A stretch of 64,000 nucleotides of DNA from Agrypnia vestita (GCA_016648135.1 JADDOH010004303.1:1-64000); one strand, 5' to 3'; shown: positions 34,191 to 46,090, counted from the first letter of the stretch. A program made the numbers and translations. The notes: generated from the letters alone by a model not told the origin.

Positions 34191-34889
34191 AGCGAAGAAT
34201 ATTTTCTATTCAATGTTTTACCTAATAAAGAAAACTCCCCCAAAGTTTTTGCTACTAGCTACGAGACAATTTATATTACTTAACGATTACCAGTTTTCTA
34301 TGTATGAAAAACTTTAAAGATTTCATCTAGCACAACTCTAATTTATGGGTAATTCATTTTTTAAACGAATAATAATAGGTAATCGTTCTTAAAATAAGCT
34401 TAAATAAGCTAAGTGATGTAACATTAAATAAACATTGCTTAATTTATAATGCAATTATTTCCCTACGATTATCTTCCTTAAGGCTGCGTAGTTTAATTAG
34501 AGTAAACTACGTCGCAAGATATTGCGCTCCGCAGGGATGCTGTTGTGAAGATAATCTCCCACTCCACGGAAACCGATTGTCTTTGAAAGGTGTGTCTTTT
34601 TCGCATGACAAGATTCATCTAATATTCTATTAATCATCTCGAACAATAGGACACGAAATGGGATGTTTGGGAGGGCACAGTCACGTGGTACAGCATTTTG
34701 TTAACAATGAAATTTATAGTGAATCCCTTTTGTCTCTCAGCATTTCATCCTAATTCCGGACAAGCCTTAAGCTGTACTTGTCGTAGTCCATTTAATATGT
34801 TGCGTCCACTATCGATATCACATTAGAAATTATTTTCAGTCTCCAGAATCACTAATATCAGAAAACTAGTCAGCAGGGACATTATACCT
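34191..34889. other. Intergenic DNA, nothing recognised
   Basis: No frame or motif. AT-rich, with a moderate-GC patch at 34490-34600. Confidence 0.35.
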
Positions 34890-35166
34890 TAAAACCATAC
34901 TTATAAAATTCCACAAGGACAAGGTAAATTTTAATTGTACACAACAAACACGGGTTACAAGGCTGGCAAATACAATTAATTTCGAGGTACCTAAAAGGAA
35001 AACGTCTTTTGGGCAAAGACAATTTAATTTCACTGCCCCGCTTGTCTTTAATAAGTTACCTAATGAAACTAAAGAAATAACTCTACACAAACCTTTTAAA
35101 CATCATATTACTAAGTTTATAAAAATATCAGGTAGAAGGTATGCTGTAATAGTGATCCGCCCTTGA
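34890..35166 (+). pseudogene. LINE reverse-transcriptase C-terminus (5'-truncated, frame open)
   Basis: The open frame contains TRVTRLANTINFEVPKRKTS, then FGQRQFNFTAPLVFNKLPNETKE and FKHHITKFI, ending in TGA at about 35166. The R.....NFEVP..RTSFGQRQF...AP.LFN.LP block is the standard end of CR1/jockey-like reverse transcriptases. No stop interrupts the surviving part, so this may be a fairly young truncated insertion. Its 3' UTR extends to about 35510. Confidence 0.75.
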
Positions 35167-35510
35167 CCTCTGAATTGGCAAAAACTGAGTTATATAATTT
35201 AAAGTATTCTACATTTTGTAACTACTTAAATTCTTATCTTAATTTTGTATGTGTATTTTCTTTTTTTTTCTTTTCTCTTGGATTTAGGTATTCCTATGAT
35301 TTACTTTAAATTCTTCTCTTGATTTTGTATATATATTTTATTTTCTTTTTATTTTCTTTTAGATTTAAATTCTTTAATTGTCATTTTTTATTACTTCATA
35401 AATACCATATGAGAATAACTGCCACAGAACAGGTTTTTACCTAGTGTGGCAGTTATTAGTATCTTGTATTAACTAATGTAAATGTAAATAAACAATAAAT
35501 AAAAAAATAA
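35167..35510 (+). mobile_element. LINE 3' untranslated region and tail
   Basis: T-rich 3' UTR with GAACAGG...CTAGTGTGGCAG, then AATGTAAATAAACAATAAATAAAA as the tail. It belongs to the preceding C-terminal fragment. Confidence 0.55.
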
Positions 35511-36039
35511 TAAAAAATTATAAAGGTATTATATAGAAGAAATGAGAAAAAAATCTATAATGGTGGCTGTTTGCCTTAATATCCATGTCATAATTTAATT
35601 AAATAAGAAACATTGCATCAAGATCATATAAAAATTCAACATTATCTACGTTTATTCATGATAATCTGCAGACATGCACAGCTAATCAACAAACCGACCA
35701 ATGATATTTCACTCACGCCTGTGTGCGAGTGAAACAGAGCGCGGCCGGACCGGCATATAGCGCCATCACATTTGGTAATTCTGGAACGCGCGGGCCGCTA
35801 TGTTCTTTTAAAAATATTTTTTCATCGATCCCGAAAATCCCGGGATTGAAAAACCACAATGCGGGATCAGAAAAACGTTCGGGATCCCAGTATTATAAAC
35901 CTAATAAAACTATAAGAATTTAATATTTTAGTAGGTAATTTACGTGGTGACCAAGGAACAAGAATAAATATTTAAAGATTGACATTGAAGATATTATTCG
36001 CTATTTTTACATATCTAACTAAGTTTTTAATTATTAATT
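35511..36039. other. Intergenic DNA with a GC-rich patch
   Basis: 35735-35900 is GC-richer and contains several GGGATC/GATCCC half-palindromes (35829-35888) of the kind seen in some hAT elements. No ends could be defined. Confidence 0.25.
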
Positions 36040-36155
36040 AAGATAAATTATAGAAGTCTCAAAGAAACGAAGCTATTTATATGAGATACGTCTATGCAAG
36101 TATTTTTATAGATTAGCCTAGGGTTTAAGAACTGTATGTGCTGGCTTAAATGATT
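36040..36155 (+). repeat. Dispersed repeat family D, copy 4
   Basis: AAGATAAATTATAGAAGTCT, then CGAAGCTATTTATATGAGA and AAGTATTTTTATAGA. The closest relative is the copy at 5927. Confidence 0.55.
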
Positions 36156-36821
36156 TATTTAAATTATTAATTGATTAATGGACAGCAGTTTCGCGGTTAA
36201 ACATAAAATTGCCTAATACTTTTTTACAGTTGACTGCAATGTCGTATATAAAAATATCATTTTAAAACAGAGGTCAAATATCAGAGAATGTAAACATTTT
36301 GGTTTGGAGCGGCGCAGTTTATTTTAGGCTGAGGTGAGGTGAGGGCTACTTTCATGTTAGAACAGAAGTTGCCAAGGCGATAATTTTAATGTAAAAATAT
36401 TATAATTATTTATTATTTAAAAAGAGTACTGTACATGTACATTATACGTAGACATGTATATACTAATTTCGTTAGAAAGTGCACGCAAAGTAATATTCAT
36501 TTTTAGTTTTTATGAATTTATCGTATGTATGACGTAAAACTATCATAACGTATCATGAAATGTCATTCGGAGTGATTCAGCTGAACTTTATAATCAATTC
36601 AATTCAATGTTAATTCGAGTAATTTATTAATCAAGTGATTAAGATGGGCCTAGTGGTCCTGTGATCGTGGACTCTAATCTCATTCCATACCAGCAACTTA
36701 TTCCTATATTGATCGTGCTATACCATAGGCAATTAATCTTGAAATATACAAATATTTGTCAAATCTGTCTCAGTCAAGATAATTGTAAGGACTTTAAATA
36801 CGCAAAATCAATGTATATATA
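36156..36821. other. Intergenic DNA with a degenerate SINE-like head
   Basis: 36648-36740 (GGGCCTAGTGGTCCTGTGAT, CCAGCAACTTATTCCTAT, GTGCTATA) resembles a decayed relative of the SINE at 33361. The remainder is AT-rich. Confidence 0.3.
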
Positions 36822-38136
36822 TTAGGTCCTTACATATGAAATTGGCGTTTTGGCGTACTGGCAAATTTGATCTCAAATATCTTCTCTTTGGTTAGGAATT
36901 CCAAATCCAAATTTATACAGCTATTTACTCATGTATTTGTGTTTTGAAAATTATTATTCATTTGTTTTTTCTTCAATTGTTTTTTTCTTTGCGTCACTCA
37001 GTTTACAAAATGAAAAACTTGAAATATCGCGTTATTTACGAGTACGAGTTCCACCGTGGCACCAGTGCTGCAGAAACGGCTCGAAGGATTAATGATGTGT
37101 ATGGCGACGGTGCCGCAAAAGAAAACACAGTGCGTTTTTGGTTCCAACGTTTTCGTTCTGGAAATTTCGACCTGCAGAACAAGCCCTGTGGACGGCCGGA
37201 GACCAAAGTTGATAATGAAGAATTGAAGGCTATTGTGGAAGCGGATCCATCGCAAACCACATCCGAGTTAGCTGCAGGCTGCGGTGTTAGTGATAAAACT
37301 GTTTTAATTCACTTGAAGCAAATTGGTAAGGTGAAAAAGCTTGAAAGGTGGGTATCTCACGAATTGAGTGAAGCAAATCAACAAACGCGCGTTGACTGCT
37401 GCGTTGCATTACTCAACCGGCACAATAATGAAGGGATTTTTAATGAATTAATGAATTAATTAATTAATTAATGAAGGGAAATCGAATCACTATCTGTGAT
37501 GAAAAGTGGATCCTGTACGATAATCGGAAGCGCTCATCGCAATAGCTGAACCCTGCCGAACCAGCCAAACCATGCCCCAAGCGAAAAATGAAGTTACTTG
37601 TGAGCGTTTGGTGGACAAGTGCTGGAGTCGTTCACTACAGCTTTCTTAAATCTGGCCAGACGATTACGGCAGATGTCTATTGTCAGCAACTGCAAATCAT
37701 GATGGAAAAGCTAGCTGCTAAACAACCGAGGCTGGTTAATCGCTCTAAGCCACTGCTGCTTCATGATAACGCTAGACCACACACTGCACAACAGACGGCT
37801 ACCAAATTAGAGGAGCTTCAATTGGAATGTCTAAGACATCCACCGTACTCTCCGGACCTTGCCCCAACAGATTACCATTTTTTTCGAAATTTGAATAACT
37901 TCTTGCAAAGGAAAAAATTCAACTCCGATGGGGCAGTCCAAACCGCTTTCAAAGATTTTATTGATTCCCGTCCGAATGGTTTTTTTAGCAAAGGGATCGA
38001 TGAACTACCTATGAGATGGCAAAAGTGCATCGATAGCAGTGGTGCATACTTTGATTAAATAAATATATTATAATAAAAAAAAATCGGCTTTATGTTCCTC
38101 CCATACTAAACGCCAATTTCATATTTAAGGACCTAA
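36822..38136 (+). mobile_element. mariner element, copy 2 (cecropia-type)
   Basis: 1315 bp. It has the same TTAGGTCCTTACATATGAAA ends and TA flanks (36820-36821 and 38137-38138). It is longer than copy 1 because it kept the 29 bp that copy 1 lost and gained a 38-bp ATTA-rich insert. Over the first 200 bp the two copies differ at roughly eight positions. Confidence 0.95.
37010..38058 (+). pseudogene. mariner transposase, broken after the DNA-binding half
   Basis: ATG at 37010. The N-terminal half, with both helix-turn-helix motifs, is open to 37459. A 38-bp ATTA-rich insert near 37442-37480 then shifts the frame, TAG at 37543 replaces a Trp codon, and 9 bp are missing near 37588. From 37588 the catalytic end is open again and keeps HDNARPH and YSPDLAPTDYHFF, with the DD34D spacing. 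Copy 1 has the complementary pattern of damage. Confidence 0.92.
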
Positions 38137-38387
38137 TATATAAAAAGAAACCCGTGTTTCCCTATTCGCCAAGTTTTCTCCACAACCAGCCACAACTACC
38201 CACCGGTGGTTATGGTGGTGGGTAGCCCTTGGTGTCACATCAAAAATATGCGAGTTTGGTGGGGGTGGCTGTGGAGTGTGGGTGGGAGTGGGTGCCGAAA
38301 ATGTGCTTCCTAGCACATTGTTTTGTTATGGGAAGGCCGCAAATGTTTCAGATTGTATCAAAATAGGCGCGCCGACTGTGTCGGTGA

Positions 38388-38580
38388 GTCTAGAAGGTTC
38401 CGGAAAAACCTGCTCTAGAAAGTTCTGGAAGGAGAAGGTTCTAGAAAATTTCCAAAAGTTCATAAGGTTCTAAACTGAGAGGCGGAATGTGCCGGTGTGT
38501 CTAGAAGGTTCCTGTACATTTGATAAATTTCTTGAAATTTCTGGAAGGAAAATGTTCTAGAAGGTTCGCGAAAGTTCTAT
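38388..38580. promoter_or_regulatory. Dense array of heat-shock-element motifs
   Basis: Alternating GAA and TTC units in the nGAAnnTTCn phase appear in at least four blocks. They are GAAggTTCcgGAA (38393-38405), GAAagTTCtgGAA with TTCtaGAA (38418-38447), TTCttGAAatTTCtgGAA (38530-38547) and TTCtaGAAggTTCgcGAAagTTC (38555-38577). About 20 half-sites lie within 190 bp. Heat shock factor binds three or more such units. No gene lies nearby on either strand. Confidence 0.75.
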
Positions 38581-38605
38581 GACGATCCAAACAGAGTACT
38601 AAAAA

Positions 38606-38640
38606 TCTACGCGTGCGAAGCCGCGCGGGCACAGCCAGTA
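38606..38640 (+). mobile_element. Helitron-like 3' end (degenerate)
   Basis: A short CGCG-TGCGAAGC-CGCG hairpin (38610-38625) is followed by GGGCACAGCCAGT. Lepidopteran Helitrons typically end with a short GC hairpin and CTAGT, so this could be a mutated end and the HSE array the body of a non-autonomous Helitron. No 5' end was found. Confidence 0.35.
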
Positions 38641-38929
38641 CTGTTCAAAATCCACGAATCCTCGGTGAACGAAATTGCAGAATATAAATCACCGAATAAG
38701 AAAACCACTCCAAATACTCTAGAATAAAACAAAATACAATTTGTGAAAGAGCAACATTTCATGCATATGAAAATGGAAGACCTTTGTCGCGGAGCGGATC
38801 AAAGAGATCGTCTGGTATTGCAGCGCCTACCCGCGAAAACTTTTTTGAATAAATCAAGCCGCTTGATAAATTTCGAACCCTGGTTCCAAACTCTATCGCT
38901 GCCTCGGATCTGAAATTTAAAGACAACAA

Positions 38930-39340
38930 TATTTGTCTCATTCATCGCAACGGGCAATAATCGAAACAAAACGGAAAGGAAAATCCTCCGGCGACGCCGC
39001 GGTTGCGTCGTAAGACAAAGTCAAAAGGCTCGGGCGGGGTGATCCTGCTCCGTAAAATGTATTTCCTGAAAATTGGATCTCGTCTCTTCATACTCTGAAA
39101 GGAAGACAGGATTTGCGGCGTGTGAGGCTTCGAATATATGTTGCGGGTAATACGTTCCGAGCTTATCACTCACGCCGTGCGTGGCGCTGTAAACAGGATG
39201 TTTATCTGCCCTCCGCGCTCTGTGCCTGCCGAGGTGTCGGTACGTATTTGGAGAGAGTTTTCATTTAAGTCCGCCAATGTGAAAATTCGACTTTCGTAAC
39301 GTATTGGTGTTCGATTTGTGCGCTCCGCGGGGAAATAGGT
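38930..39340. promoter_or_regulatory. GC-richer island
   Basis: Complex, non-repetitive and CpG-containing. The minus frames at 38759-39169 have no known domain. Candidate conserved non-coding DNA. Confidence 0.2.
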
Positions 39341-40675
39341 CTATAATGCAGTTTTATTTCATTCTCAAAAAGATGAAGGTCTCTGTAAATATTGTCGCAG
39401 AATTGTGGCGGTGAGAGACGAAGCAAAAAAAGTTTTTATTTATCACCAAAGTCACTGGAAAATCACGCTTATCAGCGTCAGAACTTTTTTTTAATTCATA
39501 ATAATTTCGCTCGTCTGAGTAACACTTTATATTCGTCTTTTAAGGATATTTGCACGTCCATGGTCGCAATCATTCACTATTGAATTGATCTTTTAATTTA
39601 TTGTTGGTTGCACTAAATCGCTTCGCTCCTTGTTTTTGGTTTCGCTTCTGTGAAACATTAAAAAAATCGCTGAAGCGTCACAACGAACTATTTTTCGTAG
39701 CGGTCATGTCTCCCTTATACAGAAAATTTCATTTTGGAAGTTTCGAGTATGATGGACTGACTTCTAACTATTTCCAGTGATTTCTAATTTATTGTGGAGA
39801 AACGTGGAGACTGCTATAAAATCCTAGAGAGTAATTTCATGGCCATAGGATAAATTCATTCCCGAACTTTTAAAATTCATATAAAATAAAGTCTACGGCA
39901 GTACCCTCTTCTCATCTGTGAAATATAAGCTGAGTGTAATATCAGCATTCGAGGTTGATTGCTTTTTTATCATCCAGGTGAACGTCTGCAAAGCGCTGTT
40001 AGCCGATAAACACGAAAGTTAATTATTTAGTCACCATTTTTATTACCCGCCCCTTTAAATTACCACTGCCATTACCCTCTCTAAAAAAGGCCGATGTTCG
40101 AAAAACCATTTCGCCAAGCTTTGAGCAGCGACGCTACCTAATTATTCACTTATTAATAGGTAAGTGTTAACACAGTTTTAATGTGTTCATAATCACAAAA
40201 TGACCATTATTTATGTCTTCATATCAGGGTCCATCCGTTTTGATAATATAATAAAAAATTAATTAAAAATACAATAAACAGACAATGTACCTAGGTACAC
40301 TGGCAACATGACAATTTCATCCGGCCATAAAAATTGAGTTGTTGAATGAACGTTAATCGGAAGTCAAAACGACGCTAAGTTAAAGTTCTAAGTTAAAGTA
40401 ATACCGAACAACAATGTACCTAAAACATATGTATTTGTAATATTAGTCAATAATAATATGATGCTACATAACATTGAAAAATAAAAATAAATAAATGTAA
40501 TATTTTAAATCTAAAAATTAGGCGAATCGCACTCGATATCACTAATCTGTATAAAATCCATCGAAACCAATGTGATTTAACTGACCATTTTGCTTGTCGC
40601 TTATAAATTTCTACATACTATCACGAGTATCACAAAAAAGCAACATAAGCACACACTTGAATATTTAATAACTTA
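39341..40675. other. Intergenic DNA, nothing recognised
   Basis: A 63-codon frame at 39392-39583 is unrecognised. AT-rich beyond 40100. Confidence 0.35.
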
Positions 40676-40862
40676 CTTACCATCACGCCGTTTCCCCGTG
40701 GGGGTAGGCAGAGAGGATAGAGCGCCGTGCTCTTCTGTCCTGACATACAACTTTCGCTTCGTCTATATTCATACATCTTCGCACGCAAGCTCGACGGTTG
40801 TTCAGGATTCTAACAGGACCATCTTCCAGTATCTAGTTAATCTGGTCATGCCACGTCATGTA
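40676..40862 (-). pseudogene. LINE ORF2 C-terminus, third copy
   Basis: The minus translation TWHDQIN*ILEDGPVRILNN RRACVRRCMN then DEAKVVCQDRR and SILSAYPHG matches 12302-12511. One TAG replaces a Gln codon. It includes the TACCATCACGCCGTTTCCCC tail. The start is truncated. Confidence 0.7.
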
Positions 40863-40894
40863 ATATAACTACATATATCGTCAGTATTAATTAT

Positions 40895-41165
40895 TATACA
40901 GGATGTAACATAGCTAATTCACAATACTTTACAGGTAGATTACTTGCCTTGATTATGAGTCGGAAATGTACAAGCAACCATGACCGAGTATCAATAGTTA
41001 TGGAGGTATGCGTTTTTTGCTTTTTTTTCAATATTTCAGATTTATTTTTTGCAAAACGTTAGATTATCATTACAGTTACTTATATCTAATATGAAAAATT
41101 TATTCTCTTTAATACAAGTCAAATAAAATGATAAAAATCTTCGAATTGTTTTTTTTATTATTTTA
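40895..41165 (+). repeat. Foldback family A, single unit
   Basis: It begins ACAGGATGTAAC after ATTATT, then TACTTTACAGGTAGATT, CCTTGATTATGAGTC, TTATGGAGGTATGCG, TTTTTTCAATATTTCAG, and ends ATACAAGTCAAATAAAATGA. There is no coding capacity. Confidence 0.7.
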
Positions 41166-41559
41166 TTTAACTCTTATTGAACACTGCGCAAGAAGAAAAC
41201 ATGAAAAAGATAACTTTTTAGAAATGAAACAAGATCAGAAAATTCTATCATGCACAGTGAAATGGACATTAGGGATGAAGAAAATATATTAATTTTTAAG
41301 AAAAAGCAAAAAAAATATGTTACACTTACATTTGAATAAAATTTATTATCTAATTAAAGAATAAATAAAAAATAATAATATTGTGATCAATATTCTTCTT
41401 ATGTAATAAAAATATTTTCTCGTTGCCCAGTCCAGCGGTTAATCCGACAGGCTTCTCTGATCGAAGCTATAGCGGCGGTTAAAGTTCATCGCATTTTCTT
41501 AGCAAACGTGATTTAGGTCAGAATTTGGTCGTACTTTTTCACGTACCTACTTATTGCCC

Positions 41560-41827
41560 CTAGAAGCCACCTCGCGAGAACCGCAGCTGTCTCACGCACA
41601 CACTCTCAGAGGCCGTATTCGGGACACTTAACAGCATTTTAATTATTCACAGGCTCCGCTAATAAGAACGCCGCTGCTAATTACGCGCTAGCACAATGAC
41701 ATTACGGAGGGCGGCCGGGTGGGGGTAATCAACTCTGGAGGGACAAGAGTCGACATGGTGGCTGGGGAAAGTGTTTGTTCACGATTGAGACACGGTCGAG
41801 TTCCGGATACGTCGTCGGTATTATTAT
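41560..41827. promoter_or_regulatory. GC-richer island
   Basis: Complex CpG-containing sequence bounded on the right by a foldback family A insertion. No frame. Confidence 0.2.
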
Positions 41828-42200
41828 ACAGGGTGTAACGGAGCTAGTCCACAATGCTTTACAGGTAGATTCCTGCCTTGATTATGAGTCCAAAACGTTC
41901 AAACAACCATGATCTAATATCAATAATTAAGGAGATATGTGACATCAAAGTTTATATTTTTATAAAAATTATAACATATGGAGTGTAACAGATCTAGTCC
42001 ATAATACTTTACAAGTAGATTCCTATTTTAATAATAGTCTAAAATGATCCAGCAACCATGACCTAGTACCCAAAGTTATTGAGGTATGCGATGTCAAACT
42101 TTGCATTTTTTTTCAATATTTATGACTTATTTTTTCAAAACGTTGGACTATCATTACAGTGACTTATATTTAATATGAAACTTGACTAACTAATAAAGTA
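41828..42200 (+). repeat. Foldback family A, two units in tandem
   Basis: ACAGGGTGTAACGGAGCTAG starts at 41828 and GAGTGTAACAGATCTAG at about 41980. The second unit runs through CAATATTTATGACTTATTTT and GTTGGACTATCATTACAGTG. The first unit is truncated where the second begins, so this is either a nested insertion or a tandem dimer. Confidence 0.65.
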
Positions 42201-43017
42201 ACTTACATCTAATATGTCACGTGACATATCCTTGTTTTTAATAGTGATTTGGAAACATGATTTTGGAAGGAATGGAAGTATATTTCCTATAAAATCTCTA
42301 ATTCAGTAGGTACATTCTTAATTAGTAATCTCGGTGACTGCAATCAATAACTTAAGTGTAGGTACAATAGGTGAATAATAGTAAATAAAAACATGATGAA
42401 ATAAGTGACAATATTAAATACAAAAACATATTAACACAAGTGAAACAAGTTGCATTTTGCGTCGCAGAGCTTAATTTATGTGAAGACACATATTACATTA
42501 ATACCCACAGTCGTCTTTTGATTAATCATAATATACAATAACTTACCATAACTAGAATACTTACGCAAGATTGACTTACGAATTGAAGTAATTGTCTCGA
42601 ATCTTACTCGGACGTCCCAAGTTCCTGTTGCTTAGACTCGCGCATATATTTTCAATACATTCTCTCCTCATTAAGGAAACTTTCCGAATTCTGTCGACTG
42701 TACTAAGAACAGGTGCAAGTATACACCCTCTTAATTTTCCACGCGGGCACCTGATCATTACGAGTGTACGAAATAATATATTAATAACAAAGAGTTTTTA
42801 GATATGCGATAAAAGAATAAAAATGTGAGATTGGCGGGAAAAGTAAAAGCGGCATTGTGAATGGTGCTTCTGCGGTGCACGGCTTGCCTTCCCCACTTCG
42901 TGCAGGCCCCTGCGGCTTGTGGAATAAATTCTTAATATTGTTATACAGAAAAAATTAAAATGTAACCAATAGTTCTACTTATTATATTCATAAAATAAAC
43001 TTATCATCGCTAATATT
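42201..43017. other. Intergenic DNA, nothing recognised
   Basis: The opposing 60-69 codon frames at 42576-42801 have no known motif. A moderate-GC patch lies at 42830-42920. Confidence 0.35.
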
Positions 43018-43545
43018 ATTGTAAAACATTAATAACCTCACAAGAATATATTCCTGCCTTGATTATGAGTCGAAAATGTTCAAGCTATTATGACCTAATA
43101 TCAATAGTTATGGAGATATGCGACATTAAAGTTTGCATTTTTTTTTCAATATTTCTGACTTATTTTTTGTAAAACGTTGGACTATCATTACAGTAATTCA
43201 TATCGATTACGAAAAATTCATTCGTTTTAATACAAGTTAAATAAAATTATAAAAACCCTGAAAAAATTCCAAATTGGAATGTTTTCCAATTGGAATTCGA
43301 AGGTTCTTATTTTTTTTTTTGACTTGTATTAAAGGGAATGAATTTTTCATATTCGATATAAGTTACTGTAATGACAGTCCAACGTTGTACAAAAAAATAA
43401 GTCAGAAATATTGAAAAAAAAAATGAAAACTTTGATGTCGCATATCTCCTTAACTATTGATATTAGGTCATAATAGCTTGAACATTTTTGACTCATAATC
43501 AAGACAGGAATATAGTCCTGCGGGGATATTAATGTTTTACAAATA
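43018..43545. repeat. Foldback family A, complete inverted dimer
   Basis: The left unit 43018-43270 and the inverted right unit 43290-43545 are long near-matches, both with TGTAAAACATTAATA at the outer ends. They meet at AATTCCAAATTGGAA/TTCCAATTGGAATT. The dimer could fold into a stem of about 250 bp. Confidence 0.8.
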
Positions 43546-44159
43546 ACCCTGTATATAACATTGTAACATAATAATATATAACAATATGTGCTTCGTCATT
43601 TCTGACGTTTGACAGATGTCTTGATATTTCTCATAAAAACATAAATATGTACGTCCCATATATTTTGTGCGATACTAAATACTTCCGAGTACTCTATACT
43701 CTGCATTCGTCTATACCACCGGATGTACTTAGACGAGTGCATCTATGCTATCCATATCTTTGACATTTTCACCACGATAGTTTGTATACTTTCTATTAAG
43801 ATTGCTATCCAATGATATTGACAATACTACTAATGAATGTTATCCTGATACATAAATTGTAAGAATTAAAATAATAACGTTCCAACGAAAAACCCCTAAC
43901 CATTTTTCTGTAATTGTAATATTAAAAAAATATTTACCACTATAACTAACTAACATTTTAAAACCTGTCCCAGGACTGTCATAAATGTGGCAATGTAAAG
44001 CAGGTAATATTTTAATGCACGCACTGAATGTAAGAAGGAGTGGAACAATTATTATATTAACCCACTCTGCCGACATTTTGCAGCGTTTATTTAAAATTGT
44101 ATTTCCCAGATAACGAAGTAAGGGGGGGCATCAGTATTCATTAATACTTTGTAATAAAG
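43546..44159. other. Intergenic DNA, nothing recognised
   Basis: The minus frame 43840-44076 is unrecognised. Confidence 0.35.
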
Positions 44160-44370
44160 ATTCAAACGGGAAGGCGCGCAATGATTACCGCGGAGGTCTC
44201 GTCTAGAGCCTAGAGACTGCAAGTCTCACTAGCGGGAATACGTGTACGTGAGACTCACAACGGGAGGGAGCGTACGAGACACGCTCGCAGGAGACAAGCT
44301 AACCAAGCTACGTAGCTTCTACGTAGATCTACGTAGTTTCTACGTAGTTGGTCTTCGTTTCGGAGCGCAA
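44160..44370. promoter_or_regulatory. GC-richer island with four phased TACGTA sites
   Basis: TACGTA palindromes start at 44309, 44320, 44330 and 44341, a spacing of 11, 10 and 11 bp, about one helical turn. They follow a CpG-rich segment with repeated CTCGTCTAGAGCC-like and GAGAC motifs. The array could bind a factor on one face of the helix. No gene is near. Confidence 0.4.
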
Positions 44371-44494
44371 TATATCCAATGTGACCAGCAATGAAAAATT
44401 TAGAATTTTAATTTCTAATCGGGTGACAGTCTTAAATATCGTTGATTGCGTTTATAGCCACGCTACACGATTGATATAAAATCCCAATTATAAT

Positions 44495-44720
44495 AATTTC
44501 GCTGTCTGTCCGTCTGTCTGTCCCCGTAACTTCGTGTAACGCCCGTAATTTAGTTCGGATTCACGGCTAAAAAAATGAAAATAAACAGCCGGAGATGGGG
44601 CTTGAACCCTGGGCGAGCAAATTCGAACGCAGAAACATAAGGAGGTTGCCGTCACTGTATTTGCGGGATCCATCAAAAATAGACTACATACAGAACTTAG
44701 CAAAGACGCGAACTATTTAT
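44495..44720 (-). mobile_element. SINE-like or Helitron-like repeat with B-box
   Basis: On minus it begins GTTCGCGTCTTTGCTAAG (44697-44715), which recurs on plus at 49632-49649. It carries a GGGTTCAAGCCCC B-box (about 44597) and ends in a CTGT/CAGA microsatellite (44500-44523). Confidence 0.4.
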
Positions 44721-44820
44721 ACATAAAAATATTCTATAGCGCGCAATATATTTTCTAAATTATATTTTCTTTAGGCACACTGGCCTTATAAACATTTTCT
44801 CTACAATTAATGACATAACC

Positions 44821-46000
44821 TGTGTGGTTTAGTGGCTACAATACTTGGTTCTCACTCAGGAGGCATTAATTATTATTTAATTATATTGTCGCGTTAGTTT
44901 ATGCACCCACAATCGCCAGGGCTTAAAAAAATACCATTAATTGCCGACAGGGCAAATATAAAAAAAAATGTTCAAATATTTTGATAAAAGTCGTTATTAC
45001 TATTTCATGGGTGTCGGCTATAAATTAGTAAATACTTAGCCTTTAGGAACCGGCGTGTAAAATTAGCGTCAATTTTGACGGGTTATCAAAAGTAAAATAA
45101 TATAATTCGATTGAAAATAGTCCGTCTCATTTTTACGAGTACCGGAAACATAGAGTAGGTATTAAATTTTGCTTTATGCTTTTCGCGGTAAGAAATTCCC
45201 ATGTCACGCTTCCGCAGGGCCTAGCGGCTAACGACGGTTATGCCGGAGTTTGTAATGGTTCAGTAATTGTTGAGTCAACTATTAGCTATCACGATGAAAT
45301 GGAATGTCGGCGAGTATCCGATACCGAGAACACTCGGTTGTTTGTCAGACTAAAGTGCAGGGGAGGTATGATTCGGTGAACGGGTTAAGTAAGCTGTACA
45401 CCGAATTAGTATTCTCGCGGCTGTCAGTTGTTCCCACGAAGTAAATTTATTCCGAAACGAGCCCTCTGTTATTTTAGTTGAAAGCAGATCTCCGTACCAC
45501 CCTATACCGAAACATTTCAAATTTAAACAAAGTATTTTGATGCCTGACTTAATTTTATATCAATTTGCATGAAGTTAATTGTGTGTTTATAGATGGCCCC
45601 CACGTTATCCTCAATTCCCCAGAAAATTCTAAACTTCGGTGTATTCGAAAGAACTCGAGCGTGACCTTTCTCGATTCCACCCGCAATTACTGTTTTTTTT
45701 TATTTCTCACAATTAGGAAATCACTTCATTTTGCTAAATTCAATAAACTTGCGACATATCACATTATTTGTGATAAATCGTATAGGTATACGTAATCTAT
45801 CTGCATTTTTTTTTCCGCCATTATAATATCATTCCAATGCAGCATTGTAGCGCCTCTAGGTCACTAAGTAGGTGTGCATAAGAAGGTCGTGGAACTGCAA
45901 CTACTAGTCACACATCGTTCTGCATATTTAAAATTTATTCTGAATAAAATTTCAAAATGGCGCGATGAAAACGTCAATATCTGGGACACGCGTTGAGAAA
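44821..46000. other. Intergenic DNA, mostly unrecognised
   Basis: 44826-44870 (TGTGGTTTAGTGGCTACAAT) resembles the A-box half of a tRNA-like SINE without a B-box. 45175-45540 is complex sequence with an unrecognised 67-codon frame. Confidence 0.3.
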
Positions 46001-46090
46001 CCTGAGACAGTGGTTTTTGGGCAGTCTACTGTTCTACTGTAGAGTTATTCAAGGCCGCATTAATTACTTCAATGGAAGCCAACGTCTGTT
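46001..46090 (+). repeat. Dispersed repeat, pair with 14762-14838
   Basis: The motif order matches the 14762 copy, with about 12 bp more between CAGTGG and CTGTAGAG. Confidence 0.5.
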
